A DNA stretch of 64,000 nt, taken from positions 275,844 through 339,843 of the forward strand of contig CAJNOL010000016.1 of assembly GCA_905250125.1 (NCBI GenBank), given 5' to 3'. Within the stretch, counting starts at the first letter, position 1. Every line of letters starts with the position of its first letter. Both the position numbers and the translations under genes were made by a program. The DNA is from Rotaria sordida (lineage: Eukaryota; Rotifera; Eurotatoria; Philodinida; Philodinidae). This document shows positions 53,801 to 63,000 of the stretch, piece by piece. The notes below the pieces were generated by a model, which saw only the letters and a program-made list of their open reading frames with translations, ran no database searches and was not told the origin of the DNA.

Positions 53801-56139
53801 TGCAATAAAAATAATGTCTTCTTTTATTTTAGTAAAAAGAAATCCAACTGCTATTGAAAATTATACAATCATTAATGAAAATATTTCTAATCAAGAATTT
53901 GTTCAAAATTCAATTGGTATTCAACTTCTTAAACGTGATAATGAAAAAAGTGATATTGTTCGTTTTAATATTATCTATACACCATCAAAATTTATAACGT
54001 AAAATTTTTTTTTCTTTGTTTGAAATATTTAAATGAATAGACCTTTTGTTTTTTTTTCCTACAGAATGGATTGTATACTTGTTTTAACACTTGCAACTGG
54101 TGGTCAATTAAAATATCCATTACGATTTGTTAAACTTGACATACCACCAGATGATGAGATTACACTTGAAGCTGTTGGCCTTAATAAAATATCTACTATT
54201 GGTTTCCGTTTATATAGTCCAGTAGAGTATGTTAATAAAATTATTTTTCGATTCAATAAAATTTAATTTCTTTTTTCTTTAATTGAAATAGTTCACCAAT
54301 TCCATTTGAAGCTTATTTTACATCAAACAGTGATCGATCATTCGGTATAACACCAGAGTATGGTGAATTATTACCAGCAAGTGCAAATGGTACTTTATTA
54401 AAAATATCATTTTGTCCAACTGTTTATGGACGAACTTTCAACGCTATGTTAATTGTGAATGTACGTAGGAAAAAAAATCTCTTTTTAATCAAAATTGAAA
54501 AAAAGAAAGTTTAAATTATCAGATTTATTCATTAGAAAATGTTTTTGGCTAACGAGAGAAGTATCTGAAATCTCCAGTTCTGTTTTTGACTCATTCATAG
54601 AGTGTATTGAGATAAGAAAAAAAAACCTAAAAGCGTTCGAGCTCATGGCCTACTGGGAAGGTAGGAGAGCATAATAATCCATTCTATTTGGAAATTAATT
54701 ATCTGGAGAAAGACAAGTTTGTTTTTGTTGAAACTTTCAAGACTATCTAATGACTATTAAATCTATTTATAGTGAAAGTTTCTGAGCAAAATTCTTCACT
54801 TTGGTTTTTATCGGAAATGTGTAACTCTCATTCAAAATGTCTTAACTCTTCGCTAATAGGTCATAGACGTGAACCCTTTAAGGCTTTTTCTTATTTCTAT
54901 TAACTCTATCGAATAAAGTATGAATGAGTCAAAACAGAACTAGATACTTCTGGTATTTTCGTCGTAAGAGTAAATAGTCAAGATTTAACTTTGAAATAAT
55001 AAGTTGTTTTAATAAACTAGTTTTTCGAGTATAGGTATCAGTGCATGGATTTCTACAAAATTGTTTCGTTTGCATGACATTGATCCTACAATATACAGTT
55101 GTCAGACTATGAGAATTACAATAGCTATTGTTAGATAATCGGTTCGGAAATTCGCATATGTTAAAAAGAGAGAAATGCGTCGTTGAATTGATGATTCAAG
55201 AACTAGATATAAGATGATGAAGAAAAATTTAACAACCGCGTATTTTCGATTTTTTTTTCCTATAATGTTAAGCAACTAACTCAAATCTAGACAGTGATTT
55301 TAGTAATCGATGGAGTTTTCTGTATAATATATTCTATACCAAAATTTCATAGGCGACTATGATGGCCAAATTTTCAACGAAACAGGATCCGCTAGTTTTC
55401 AGGTCCCAGAAGGCTTTGTCAGGGGTATTTTAAAGAGTACAAAATGGAGGATCGCTGTATTTTCTACGACCTTTCTTTAAAAAGTTAAAAGTATCACAAA
55501 AAACTGCAGAAAAAAGCAAAATCGACTAAATAACACTTTTTTTCGGTTTTTGTGACAGCTTTAACTTTTTAAAGAAAGATAGAAGAAAATGAGGCGATCT
55601 CTCAATTAATTCAGAATTTTGTGCTCCTTAAAATAGTTTCGACACAGTCTTCTAGGACCTTAATACTACCATATCCGGTTTTTTAAAAAAACTTTGCCAT
55701 CGTAGTTCATGTATGAAATCTTAGTATACAATGCATTATATAAAAACTTTATTGACTATTAAAATCAATATCTGGATTTGAGCTAGGCGCTTAACAATAT
55801 AGAGAAAAAAAAATACTTTGTTATTAAACTTTTGAATATTTTTCTATTAGTCTTATTATAATTTTTCAAAAAAAAAATTAAATAGAATTTTTGTTTATCT
55901 TTTAGGCACAAGATCATCAATGGAAATATGTTGTTCGTGGTGCATTACCACATTATGAACCACCAAAAAATCGTTCAAGTTTACCATCTGTTAATAGTGA
56001 TGAATTCGCTAGTCGACGAGCAGGAGCTAAGAAACGAAATTTTATTCTTGAAAATCTTCAACTTCAACAAACAGCTGTCTCATCACCGATAAAAGGTGCA
56101 TCTGTGTTAACAAAACCAAGTGAAACAACCAGTGTTTAA
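29859..56139 (+). CDS. CFAP47: Cilia- and flagella-associated protein 47
   Basis: Forty-eight exons join in frame to 3103 residues (human CFAP47 is about 3190). Boundaries: 29859-30008, 30075-30261, 30376-30551, 30629-30675, 30736-30952, 31013-31146, 31491-31873, 31943-32101, 32167-32392, 32465-32617, 32696-32808, 33252-33431, 33498-33601, 33672-34029, 34088-34395, 34462-34740, 37554-37629, 37696-37793, 37850-38529, 38593-38784, 38849-39000, 39065-39219, 42858-43066, 43136-43336, 43415-43643, 43827-44022, 44230-44327, 44408-44923, 45208-45365, 45443-45694, 45760-45809, 46350-46465, 46535-46912, 46972-47202, 48065-48102, 48173-48376, 48451-48595, 50177-50266, 50329-50417, 50701-50808, 51686-51908, 53120-53282, 53347-53518, 53580-53767, 53833-53998, 54065-54226, 54292-54460, 55906-56139. 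The N-terminus (VIEPNEIEFPHVIQNN) and repeated Ig-like ASH/HYDIN-type modules match the family. A calponin-homology-like region spans about 1520-1830. The family acts in the axoneme, and loss causes sperm flagellar defects in mammals. Confidence 0.9.
31161..31442. mobile_element. Palindromic MITE in CFAP47 intron 6
   Basis: A near-perfect palindrome of about 280 bases. The left arm GTTTGTTCACTTTTGACTC is answered by the inverse of GCGTCAAAAGTGAACAAAC, and the inner segment AGTATTTTCGACGAGTCAAAAA by its inverse near 31390-31415. There is no coding potential. It accounts for most of an otherwise short intron. Confidence 0.75.
35734..36018 (-). CDS. Nested gene: small secreted cysteine-rich propeptide
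   Basis: A single-exon frame of 94 residues on the strand opposite to CFAP47, inside its intron 16. Residues 1 to about 22 form a clear signal peptide (basic start, hydrophobic Ile/Val/Phe/Leu core, then Ser-Asp). An Asp/Asn/His-rich spacer contains dibasic sites (SRR about 44-46 and PRR about 60-62). The C-terminal part has six cysteines in the pattern C-x2-C-x6-CC-x4-C-x9-C. This looks like a secreted precursor processed to a disulphide-rich peptide. I cannot assign it to a known hormone, defence or inhibitor family. An AATAAA signal (plus-strand TTTATT at 35696-35701) lies 33 bases after the stop. Confidence 0.7.
   Translation of the reverse strand: MQLTRILTIVFFLGLFLTIVLSDLTQSDINNNDHDLSNDNHIISRRSIFRHKHQHNSGQPRRCVRCKLSLARCCSPNICVKKHFRMDKCLRVKT
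36019..36713. promoter_or_regulatory. Divergent promoter region between the two nested genes
   Basis: The two small secreted-protein genes point away from each other across about 695 bases of intronic DNA. This interval must hold both promoters. A TAAATA box lies at about 36638, some 75 bases before the plus-strand start codon. No other motif stood out. Confidence 0.4.
36714..36968 (+). CDS. Nested gene: small secreted antistasin-like protein
   Basis: A single-exon frame of 84 residues in intron 16 of CFAP47 on the same strand. It has a classic signal peptide (about 1-23, cleavage likely after ISA or NPA). A short linker leads to one compact domain with eight cysteines spaced C-x4-C-x3-C-x-C-x8-C-x2-C-x-C-x2-C, containing DFRGCESCSC. 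The core Cys-x4-Cys-x3-Cys followed by Asp-x-x-Gly-Cys-x-x-Cys-x-Cys matches antistasin-type serine protease inhibitors, though this domain is slightly shorter than usual. A secreted protease inhibitor is the best reading. Inhibitory activity and target cannot be judged from sequence. AATAAA follows closely after the stop (near 36984). Confidence 0.7.
   Translation: MRNQIIAILVSLLLCGTLLISANPAASVQDQRRAISFPNKFPLSNPFCIPMLCFAPCMCGSQPDFRGCESCSCLPCDGSSWPFY
36969..37553. other. Remainder of CFAP47 intron 16
   Basis: AT-rich intronic sequence with an AT dinucleotide run (about 37106-37130). No coding sequence was seen. It ends in the polypyrimidine tract and AG that precede exon 17 of CFAP47. Confidence 0.5.
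39419..40231. mobile_element. Palindromic element in CFAP47 intron 22
   Basis: The left end TTTGACTCTATAATCTATTC is matched in inverse at 40213-40231. The arms continue inward, including AATAATCTAACAAATTTG against CAAATTAGTTAGATTATT, with a long AT-rich centre. It lies in a 3.6-kb intron that also holds a second foldback element. No open frame of interest. Confidence 0.65.
40770..41755. repeat. Large foldback element in CFAP47 intron 22
   Basis: Two arms of roughly 400 bases in inverse orientation flank a short centre near 41240. Matching pairs include AAGAGTCTTTTTCTATAAAAAG (about 41060-41080) with its inverse near 41420-41440, and CGAACTCATTCACTCA with the inverse near 41490. The arms differ by scattered substitutions and small gaps, so the element is not recent. 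No transposase is visible. Confidence 0.7.
47300..47870. repeat. Palindromic element in CFAP47 intron 34
   Basis: Left-arm tracts such as TTTTGGTTTGATTTTCCGAT and AGCATAGGATTGTTGAGAA recur in inverse orientation in the right half (near 47755-47780 and 47690-47710). A central inverted pair GTTACTAGAAACATC / GATGTTTCTAGTGATTA is also present. It fills most of an 860-base intron. Confidence 0.65.
48596..50176. other. Large CFAP47 intron (37)
   Basis: About 1.58 kb between exons 37 and 38. A 126-codon minus-strand frame at 48833-49213 has no family features and appears to be chance. I did not resolve a clear palindrome here, although parts look repeat-like. Confidence 0.4.
52210..52690. repeat. 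Palindromic element in CFAP47 intron 41
   Basis: The left tract ATATCAGAGCTGAGCATCGG with following CACAGAAGCTGATCCTG is answered in inverse by CAGTTGTCCTGTGTTCAGCT and GATCGATAT near 52650-52685. Similarity is looser than in the other elements, suggesting age. Confidence 0.5.
54561..54952. mobile_element. Palindromic MITE in CFAP47 intron 47 (left)
   Basis: The left end GTATCTGAAATCTCCAGTTC with TTTTTGACTCATTCATA is matched by the inverse of TATGAATGAGTCAAAACAGA and AACTAGATAC at the right end, about 390 bases away. It shares the TTTTGACTC word with the elements at 31161 and 39419, which may point to one family. Confidence 0.65.
55322..55741. mobile_element. Palindromic MITE in CFAP47 intron 47 (right)
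   Basis: The left arm, with ATTTCATAGGCGACTATGATGG and CTTTCTTTAAAAAGTTAAAAG, is mirrored by the right arm, with CTTTTTAAAGAAAG and GCCATCGTAGTTCATGTATG. The centre lies around 55535. The element is about 420 bases and stands beside the preceding MITE in the same intron. Confidence 0.7.
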
Positions 56140-56328
56140 AAACTTTATTATTATTACTTTTTTTGTTTTTATTTCTTGCTTTCCAGTGATGTATATCCAT
56201 TTAACATAATTATGCCTTAGGTTAATTGTAAAATTATGAGTGTTTGTTTTCTTGTCCTGAAATTTGTGAACACACTAATATTATCTTTTTTTGCTTATCT
56301 TAATCACATTTTGAAATATTATTTTCAG

Positions 56329-56678
56329 ATGTCATCACTTTTAAAAACAAATGAAGATCCAGTTAGTGAACGAAAAAAACTTTATATATCTGAACGACAA
56401 ATTCCAATTTTATTTGAGGTAGAAATAAAATGAATTATTTATTTAGATAAGAAAATGATTTACAAAACAAAAACAAAATATCATTTAGGCACTTATGGCT
56501 GGTTTAATGAATTATGAACCGGATGATCATTATGATTTTATTATTGATAGTTTAATAAAAGTTTGTTTAATATATTTATAAATTGATTTTGTTTTTTTAT
56601 TTTATTATTTAGATGCAAAAACAGAAATTACCACTTCAATGGGATACATTTATTCAAATGCATGATAAAAATAAATAA
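56329..56678 (+). CDS. Docking-only protein related to AK5 N-terminus
   Basis: Exons 56329-56418, 56489-56560 and 56613-56678 encode 75 residues. After a short leader the protein has ERQIPILFEALMAGLMNYEP, a D-D-H-Y-DFI segment and LQWDTFI. This is the same RIIa/DPY30-like helical docking module that opens adenylate kinase 5 and the two genes downstream, with introns in the same places (after the Phe-Glu pair and after the second helix). No kinase domain follows; the stop is 13 codons after the module ends. Such helices dimerise and bind amphipathic anchoring helices. The ATG sits directly behind a splice-acceptor-like TTTTCAG, so this message may be trans-spliced. A first exon of a longer gene is an alternative, but the stop codon argues against it. 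Confidence 0.7.
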
Positions 56679-56946
56679 ATAAAAAAATTGTGATTTAGAA
56701 TCTTTTTTTCTCATCATTTGTTATTGAGTAGTTAAGTAAATCAATATTCATTTATGATATTTTACACTCTTTCTAAACATGTCCGAAATCATGTTTTGAA
56801 GTAAAAAATCTCCTTTTGACATAACTTTTTTATTCTTTTTTTTTAGATATACAGAAAAAAAAGCAATAGTATTTCAATTACTAGAAAAAATAAATATATT
56901 GAATTAATTCGTTGGAATCTAGTCAACTATATATTTTGGAATAACC

Positions 56947-59487
56947 ATGGCAACAAGACCACACGGACTTTATAGTAGTCAACATACTACTAATTATATA
57001 AATAAAAAAGGAATTCATGAATTATTCGAGGTAGTAGATTTAGACAAAAAAACAAAAGTCAAAACAATTTATCTTCCTTTATGTTTTTTGTTTCAGGCCA
57101 TAATGACAGCTCTAATGGTTAATAAACCTGATGATCATATTGCTTTTATTCGTGAATGTTTAGACAAGGTTGAATTTTGATTTTCTTTTCGAAATTTCTT
57201 CATTCTATTTTTAACCATAAATTCTAGGTGCAAAATAATCCAAATCGTCTTCGCTGGGATCATTTTGTGACAAATACCAGTAATATAAAAGGTGCCTTAC
57301 CATCAAGATCAACAACTGTTAAAAGCCGACAAAAACCATTACCTCCTGTTCGTAGTTCAAATTCAACAACAAAAACAAGTCAAACATCAAATCGTCAAAC
57401 ACCAATCAAAGCACCAGCATTACCACCAATTGATCATAACAAAAAGACCTCTCAAAATCCACCTATTGTTTTTGTTCTAAGTAAATTTTTCTATTCGGCA
57501 AATAAAGAAAAAAAATTCATAGATTTTTGTTTTTTTTTTCGTATTCTTTTAAGGTTCATCCGGTTCAACAAAATTATGTTCAAGATTAATTGAACGTTAC
57601 GATGGTATAACTTATTTATTGATTAATGATATTGCAAATATTGACGAAGATGATTCAATTGGTAAAAAGAACTTTCTTTATTTTTAATGAAATTAAATTC
57701 TCAAAAGAAAAATTTGTTTTTTAGATCTTAGAAAACATGAACATCGATATGATTGTGTTAAACATGCAATAGAACAACGTCATTCAAATTCACATGGTTT
57801 TCTTATAGCTGGTCATCTTGATGAAAAATATTTCTACGATAAATGGCAAGAAAAAGTATTATTTCTTTCTATTGATTCTACGAAATTTACATTTTTTTTA
57901 AAAATTAATCTTAACATAGCTCGGACGCATTGATTTAATAATTATATTATCATCCAATCGACAAACGATAGCAAGTCAAAATGTAGATATTATTCAAGTA
58001 AAATAATTAATTATATTATTTCATTGATAGCAGAAAAAAAAAATTATTTTTAGATCGATTCAAATAATGATTTTGACATTATACTTGCCGATGCAATTCG
58101 TGTTGTTGATGGGATTTTTCCTCATAATGTAAGTCTTATCAGTACCTTCCGGAATTTTTCTATAAATCTCGTTATATATTTTATCATTGGATGAATGAAA
58201 CTAGGCTAAAGGCAGATACCTAGCTGAGGATGAGATCGAAAACGAGACTTACGACAAGGAATCAGCTGACGAGAGAACTACCCGAACTGATAGCTATCGT
58301 TTGAGCTCATATTGGGTTCACAACAAGGTCTCGATAAGATTAGAAATATCCTAAGAGGGTTTGTGTTATGATCTTCTGGCATCTATTTATGACTATTTTA
58401 CTGAATTTTTGACCTACAATTTTGTTCATAGATAGATCTGGCCACTTTGGGAATATTTTGAAAGATTAAGTCGAAAAGAATGTTCCGTTGTTGAGATATT
58501 GAATTTTCAAAAAATGATCGTTTCCCATAGATGTACCGTAAAAATTGAGTCTACTTGCAAATTCAATATCTCGGCAAACAAACATTCTTTTCGACTGAAA
58601 TTCTCAGGATATTTTTAGGATTTTTCTAGTCCTATTAAGACTTCCTTGTGAACTCAATATATGTTATCAATAGGATAAGTTCAGATAAATCCCAAAAAAA
58701 AAATAATTCTCAGTAGTCGCTCAAGCTTATTTGTAAAAAAAGCAAATTAATAAAATTTATTAATTTTTTCATTTAGACATTAATGAATCAACATTCTCAA
58801 TTAATTGAATCGAAAACAAATCATTTTACTTTACCAATTATATTTTGCATTGATATTCATCGTTTATTAACAAAAGAAAATTGTAATCCTAGTAATGAAC
58901 ATAAACTAGTTGAACATGTATCAATTGATGATGAATTTGATATAACTGATGAAGGAAGTGAAGTTGAAAGTAATAATTCATTTATTTGTGCATTATGTGA
59001 ACGTTTAGCCGAACAATTCTCATTTAAACATATTCGATTTGGAGATTCAAATACTAATTTACTTAATTTTGATCAATTAAAAACAACAATTATTGAATCA
59101 ATGAGTACATGTACTGGTTATATTATTGAACATTTTCCAACTTCATTTAATAATCTTCAAGAATTTCAAACCGAAGTAAATATTGTTTTCTTTTCTTTAT
59201 TTCTTGTTGACTTTGGAAAAAATTTTCTTTCCTATTTAAGATTGGTCCTTGTTCAGCATTAATTTATATTGGTGACCATAGAACAGAAACAAAATGTAGT
59301 GAATTTAATAGTATTATCGAAAAATGTAGACAAGAAAATAAAGCTATTTTTGTAAGTCAAATGAACTTAAAAAAAATTATTTTTCTTTTGTTTTTTTTTA
59401 TTTATTTATTTGTTTCAGATTGATTGTCGAATGGAAGTTGATGAAATTTATGAAGATCTCAAAAAAGATATACTCGAACGTATTTGA
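56947..59487 (+). CDS. AK5-like protein with destroyed P-loop (probable pseudokinase)
   Basis: Ten exons (56947-57030, 57097-57168, 57228-57480, 57554-57661, 57725-57855, 57920-57997, 58054-58128, 58777-59175, 59241-59351, 59419-59487) encode 459 residues. Residues about 22-65 are the RIIa-like docking module (GIHELFEAIMTALMVNKPDD, later LRWDHFV). A Ser/Thr/Pro/Lys-rich linker follows. From about residue 130 the sequence follows adenylate kinase order (IVFVL, then CSRLIERYDGITYLLI, GFLIAGH) but the Walker A glycines and catalytic lysine position are replaced by SSSGST. The LID arginines and the DGFPR-type motif are also gone. The phase-1 intron at the P-loop is retained. A second kinase-like domain seems to follow (IEHFPTSFNNLQEF in place of the DGYPR region). 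It most likely binds partners, not nucleotides. Intron 7 contains a foldback element. Confidence 0.75.
58190..58700. repeat. Palindromic element in the AK5-like gene
   Basis: The left tract GAGCTCATATTGGGTTCACA and the following TAGAAATATCCTAAGAG are mirrored by AGGATTTTTCTAG and TTGTGAACTCAATATATG near 58605-58670. Inner arms around CGAAAAGAATGTTC and GAACATTCTTTTCG-like words (58475 and 58585) also pair. It makes up most of the 650-base intron between exons 7 and 8. Confidence 0.6.
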
Positions 59488-60013
59488 AAGCGAATATTTG
59501 CAATATTGCTGAACTAATCTCTCGTGCCTTTTTTTAAATATTTTATGTGACGTTGTTTTTTTTCTACATCTAGTCATCTCGCAATGTTTTATGTGCAATG
59601 AAACGGGGTCAGACCCCTTTTCCTTTTCCCTTGCTTTCATTCTGATGTACGCTTGCTGTCGTCCCCTTTCTAGTCTCATATATATATATACACTTTTTTA
59701 TGCCTTAAAGCTTACGCCGAACGAGGAAGCAGCAGTAGTGTTGGTGATCAGATGCATTTTCCTTTTTTTTTTCTCTGTCTGTCATTCTTTTTTACCCTCG
59801 TCCTCTTCGCACTACTACTGTGCGAAGAATAGATGTGAGTAAATATTAATTTGTTTGTCGTACTATATCGTCTTTGTACCAAATAAGTAAAAACAAAACA
59901 AATGCAAAAAAAGACAAAAAAAAAATACAAACTCAGTTTTAATATCAGTGTTGTTTTTTTTGTAGATTTCAGTTTTTATATTTTATTGCAAAGTTCAATT
60001 TTGTCTTCCAATT
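59488..60013. other. Intergenic region upstream of AK5
   Basis: About 525 bases with the 3' end of the AK5-like gene and the AK5 promoter. It includes GC-richer pieces near 59605-59740 and a pyrimidine tract with AG at about 59964-59965. That could be a 5' untranslated-exon acceptor or trans-splice site ahead of the AK5 start codon. No gene was seen. Confidence 0.4.
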
Positions 60014-63000
60014 ATGAATCAAATGAATACAAATGCTAATACAGAATTAGCAAAAGACTATATTGCTAAACGAAAAATTCCACAATTATTCGAAGTAAAT
60101 TATTTTCAATCAATACCTAAATGAAAATGCCACGATCTAAATTTTTTTTCTAGGCATTAATCACTGGTCTTATGGTGCATAAACCAGAAGATCATATTGA
60201 TTTCATTATTGAATCTTTAACACGAGTACGTTTTATTACAAGTGTCAACCAAAAAAAAAACCATCAGATATCATCATTTTTTTTTGTATAGCATAAAGAT
60301 GGCAATCAACAATTAAAATGGGATACATTTATTGGACGAAAAGGTGGTATGAATAATACATTGGTTCCTTTGAAAACTTCGACAAATACAAATGTTACGT
60401 CGCCACCTCCTTCTTTACATACAGAATTGACTCGTCCACCAAAACTTGATGCAATACCAACAGGTAAACGAGAAGAAAGACCAAAAATTGAAGATCAACC
60501 ACCACAGTCACCAATACCAGATCAACTACCACAATCACCAATTCCAAATCAACAACAACAAAAAGTAGATGATCATCAACAACAAAAAGTAGATGATCAT
60601 CAACAACAAAAAGTAGATGATCATCAACAACAAAAAGTAGATGATCATCAACAACAAAAATTAGATGATCATCAGCAACAAAAAGTAGATGATCATCAAC
60701 AACAAAAATTAGATGATCATCAACAACAACAAGTAGATGATGATGAACAACAACAAGTAGATGATGATCAACAACAACAAGTAGATGATCATCAACACAT
60801 TAAAACTGAAGAAGTCGATGTTAAAGATTTACTTAAAGGCAAACCAATTATTTTTGTTGGTGGTGGACCAGGTATGAATATCAACATTTTAATATTGTAT
60901 AAATAAAATCTTATCATAATTAAAGGTAGTGGTAAAGGAACACAATGTGAAAAAATGATTGAAAAATATGGTTTTACACATTTATCAGCCGGTGATTTAA
61001 TTCGAGCAGCTACACAAGATTCAACAACTGAAAAAGGTCGTTATTTTAATGAAGCTATGTCACAAGGAAAACTTATTTCAACGGTAATACAAAAAAAAGA
61101 ATTAACATTCCAGAAAAAAAATCATACGACTGACTTTTTCTCTACTTCTTTTTTCAGGAAGATATTCTTGGTTTACTTAAAGATGCAATTCAAGAAAGAG
61201 CCAATGAAGCTTCCGGCTTTTTAATCGATGGATTTCCGCGTCGTGTTGATCAAGGTAATAAATAAAGACATCATTTTTTTTTTACTTTCTAACCATTAAC
61301 ATCTAAAATTTATGTTTATTTTCATTCCAGTAGTAAAATAAAATCTAGTAAGTCTTTGATTGATTTCTCCTTTATATTAAATAGCTCAATTTTGATTATC
61401 TATTTACTATTAATAATATAAATTAATTCGGTTTTATTTTTTATTCATAGGTATACAATTCGAACAAGATGTTGCTCCATGTGATGTTTTAATTTATTTT
61501 GATGTACCGGATGAAATAATGATTGAACGATTAACAAAACGTGGTGAAACAAGTGGTCGAATTGATGATAATCAAGAAACAATTGCCAAACGTTTAGTTA
61601 CATTTCATGAACAAACAACACCTATTTTAGGTCATTATGGTAAACAAGGAAAATTAATAACAATCGATGCTAGTCGAGAACCAGATGAAATATTTGCTGA
61701 TGTATCAGATGCATTGACCGGTTTAATGGAACAAAAGCAAGTAGGTAAACAATAAGAATCTTTTTTTTCTATATAAATTTTTTCGTCTGCGGAAATTCAA
61801 AGCCAACGAAAAAATCTTTATTTTTCAGATGAATAGCGATCATAATTTATCAAGTGAAGGTATATATGTGACCTTTCCCCTTTTTTTCACCATTGTGTAT
61901 TCAATATTCACGTTTTCTGACAAAAAACAATTATTATTCCTCATATATATCTATATTATTTATAGAATTTATGGTGATAGAAAAAAAAAGAATAATTGTA
62001 CTCTCATCAGTGCATATTTGTGTATTTATACTCATTTTCTTAGAAAAATCTGCAAAGTCGATCTGACATCTATGTTTGGTACCCTTGGATCTCTTTTTTT
62101 TCTGTTTTTATGCGATGAAAGAAGCAAAATAGCAAGCATATGCTTGAAAGGTTATACCATTATAGATTGATGGAGAAATGGCTTGTACATTTATGGCTAC
62201 GATAGTTTCTTCTTCGTTTACCACAACATACTATTTAGGAAGCGTCGACGTCTTACCATATTTTTTTCTTCTTGTTTCCTCTATCTTCGCTTATCTTCCT
62301 CGGTTTTTTTTCTCCTCCTCTAGTGTTTTTGATAGTACCAAATACTTATATAGGCAGGGCTTCTTTTTGTTGTTTGTCTTGTCATTGTGTTAGTAGTTGC
62401 TTTTAAGGGATACTAGTCTGCACAAAAATACAAAAAACAATACATAACAAATATGACACAAGGTGAGAGTAAAAGAAAATTTCCCCGAGCACTTTCTTCA
62501 CATTACTTTAATTCAATTTTCTGATTTTTGTGCAATATTTTTACCCCTTAAATGTTATTAATATTAATCAATTATTTATAATATTGTTTTTCTTTTTTTT
62601 TTCTTTTTTATTAGTTATTGAAAAGAAACCTGGATTAGATAAATTGAAAAATACTAAAATTATCTTTGTCGTCGGTGGACCAGGTTATTTTTTTTTATTT
62701 TTGTTTTTTTTTATATTGATCATGAAGAATTTTGATTCTATTAGGATCAGGAAAAGGTACACAATGTGAACGAATTGTTCAAAAATATGGCTTTACACAT
62801 TTAAGTACTGGGTAAGAATCAAAAATTGAATATCAATGAGAAAATAAAAGACAATTTTTCTATAGAGATCTTCTTCGTGAAGCTGTTCAATCAAAATCTG
62901 AACGAGGTGAACAACTCAATGCATTAATGAAACAAGGCAAATTAGTACCAATAGTATTTGAATCATATCTTTAATTAAAAATTACTTTCCAAAACAATTT

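Noticed and set aside
61829-62393. Open frames of 113 and 71 codons in the AK5 inter-domain intron
   Set aside because: The first only continues a 31-base real exon past its donor site. The second is a Phe/Ser/Leu-rich translation of a T-rich tract.
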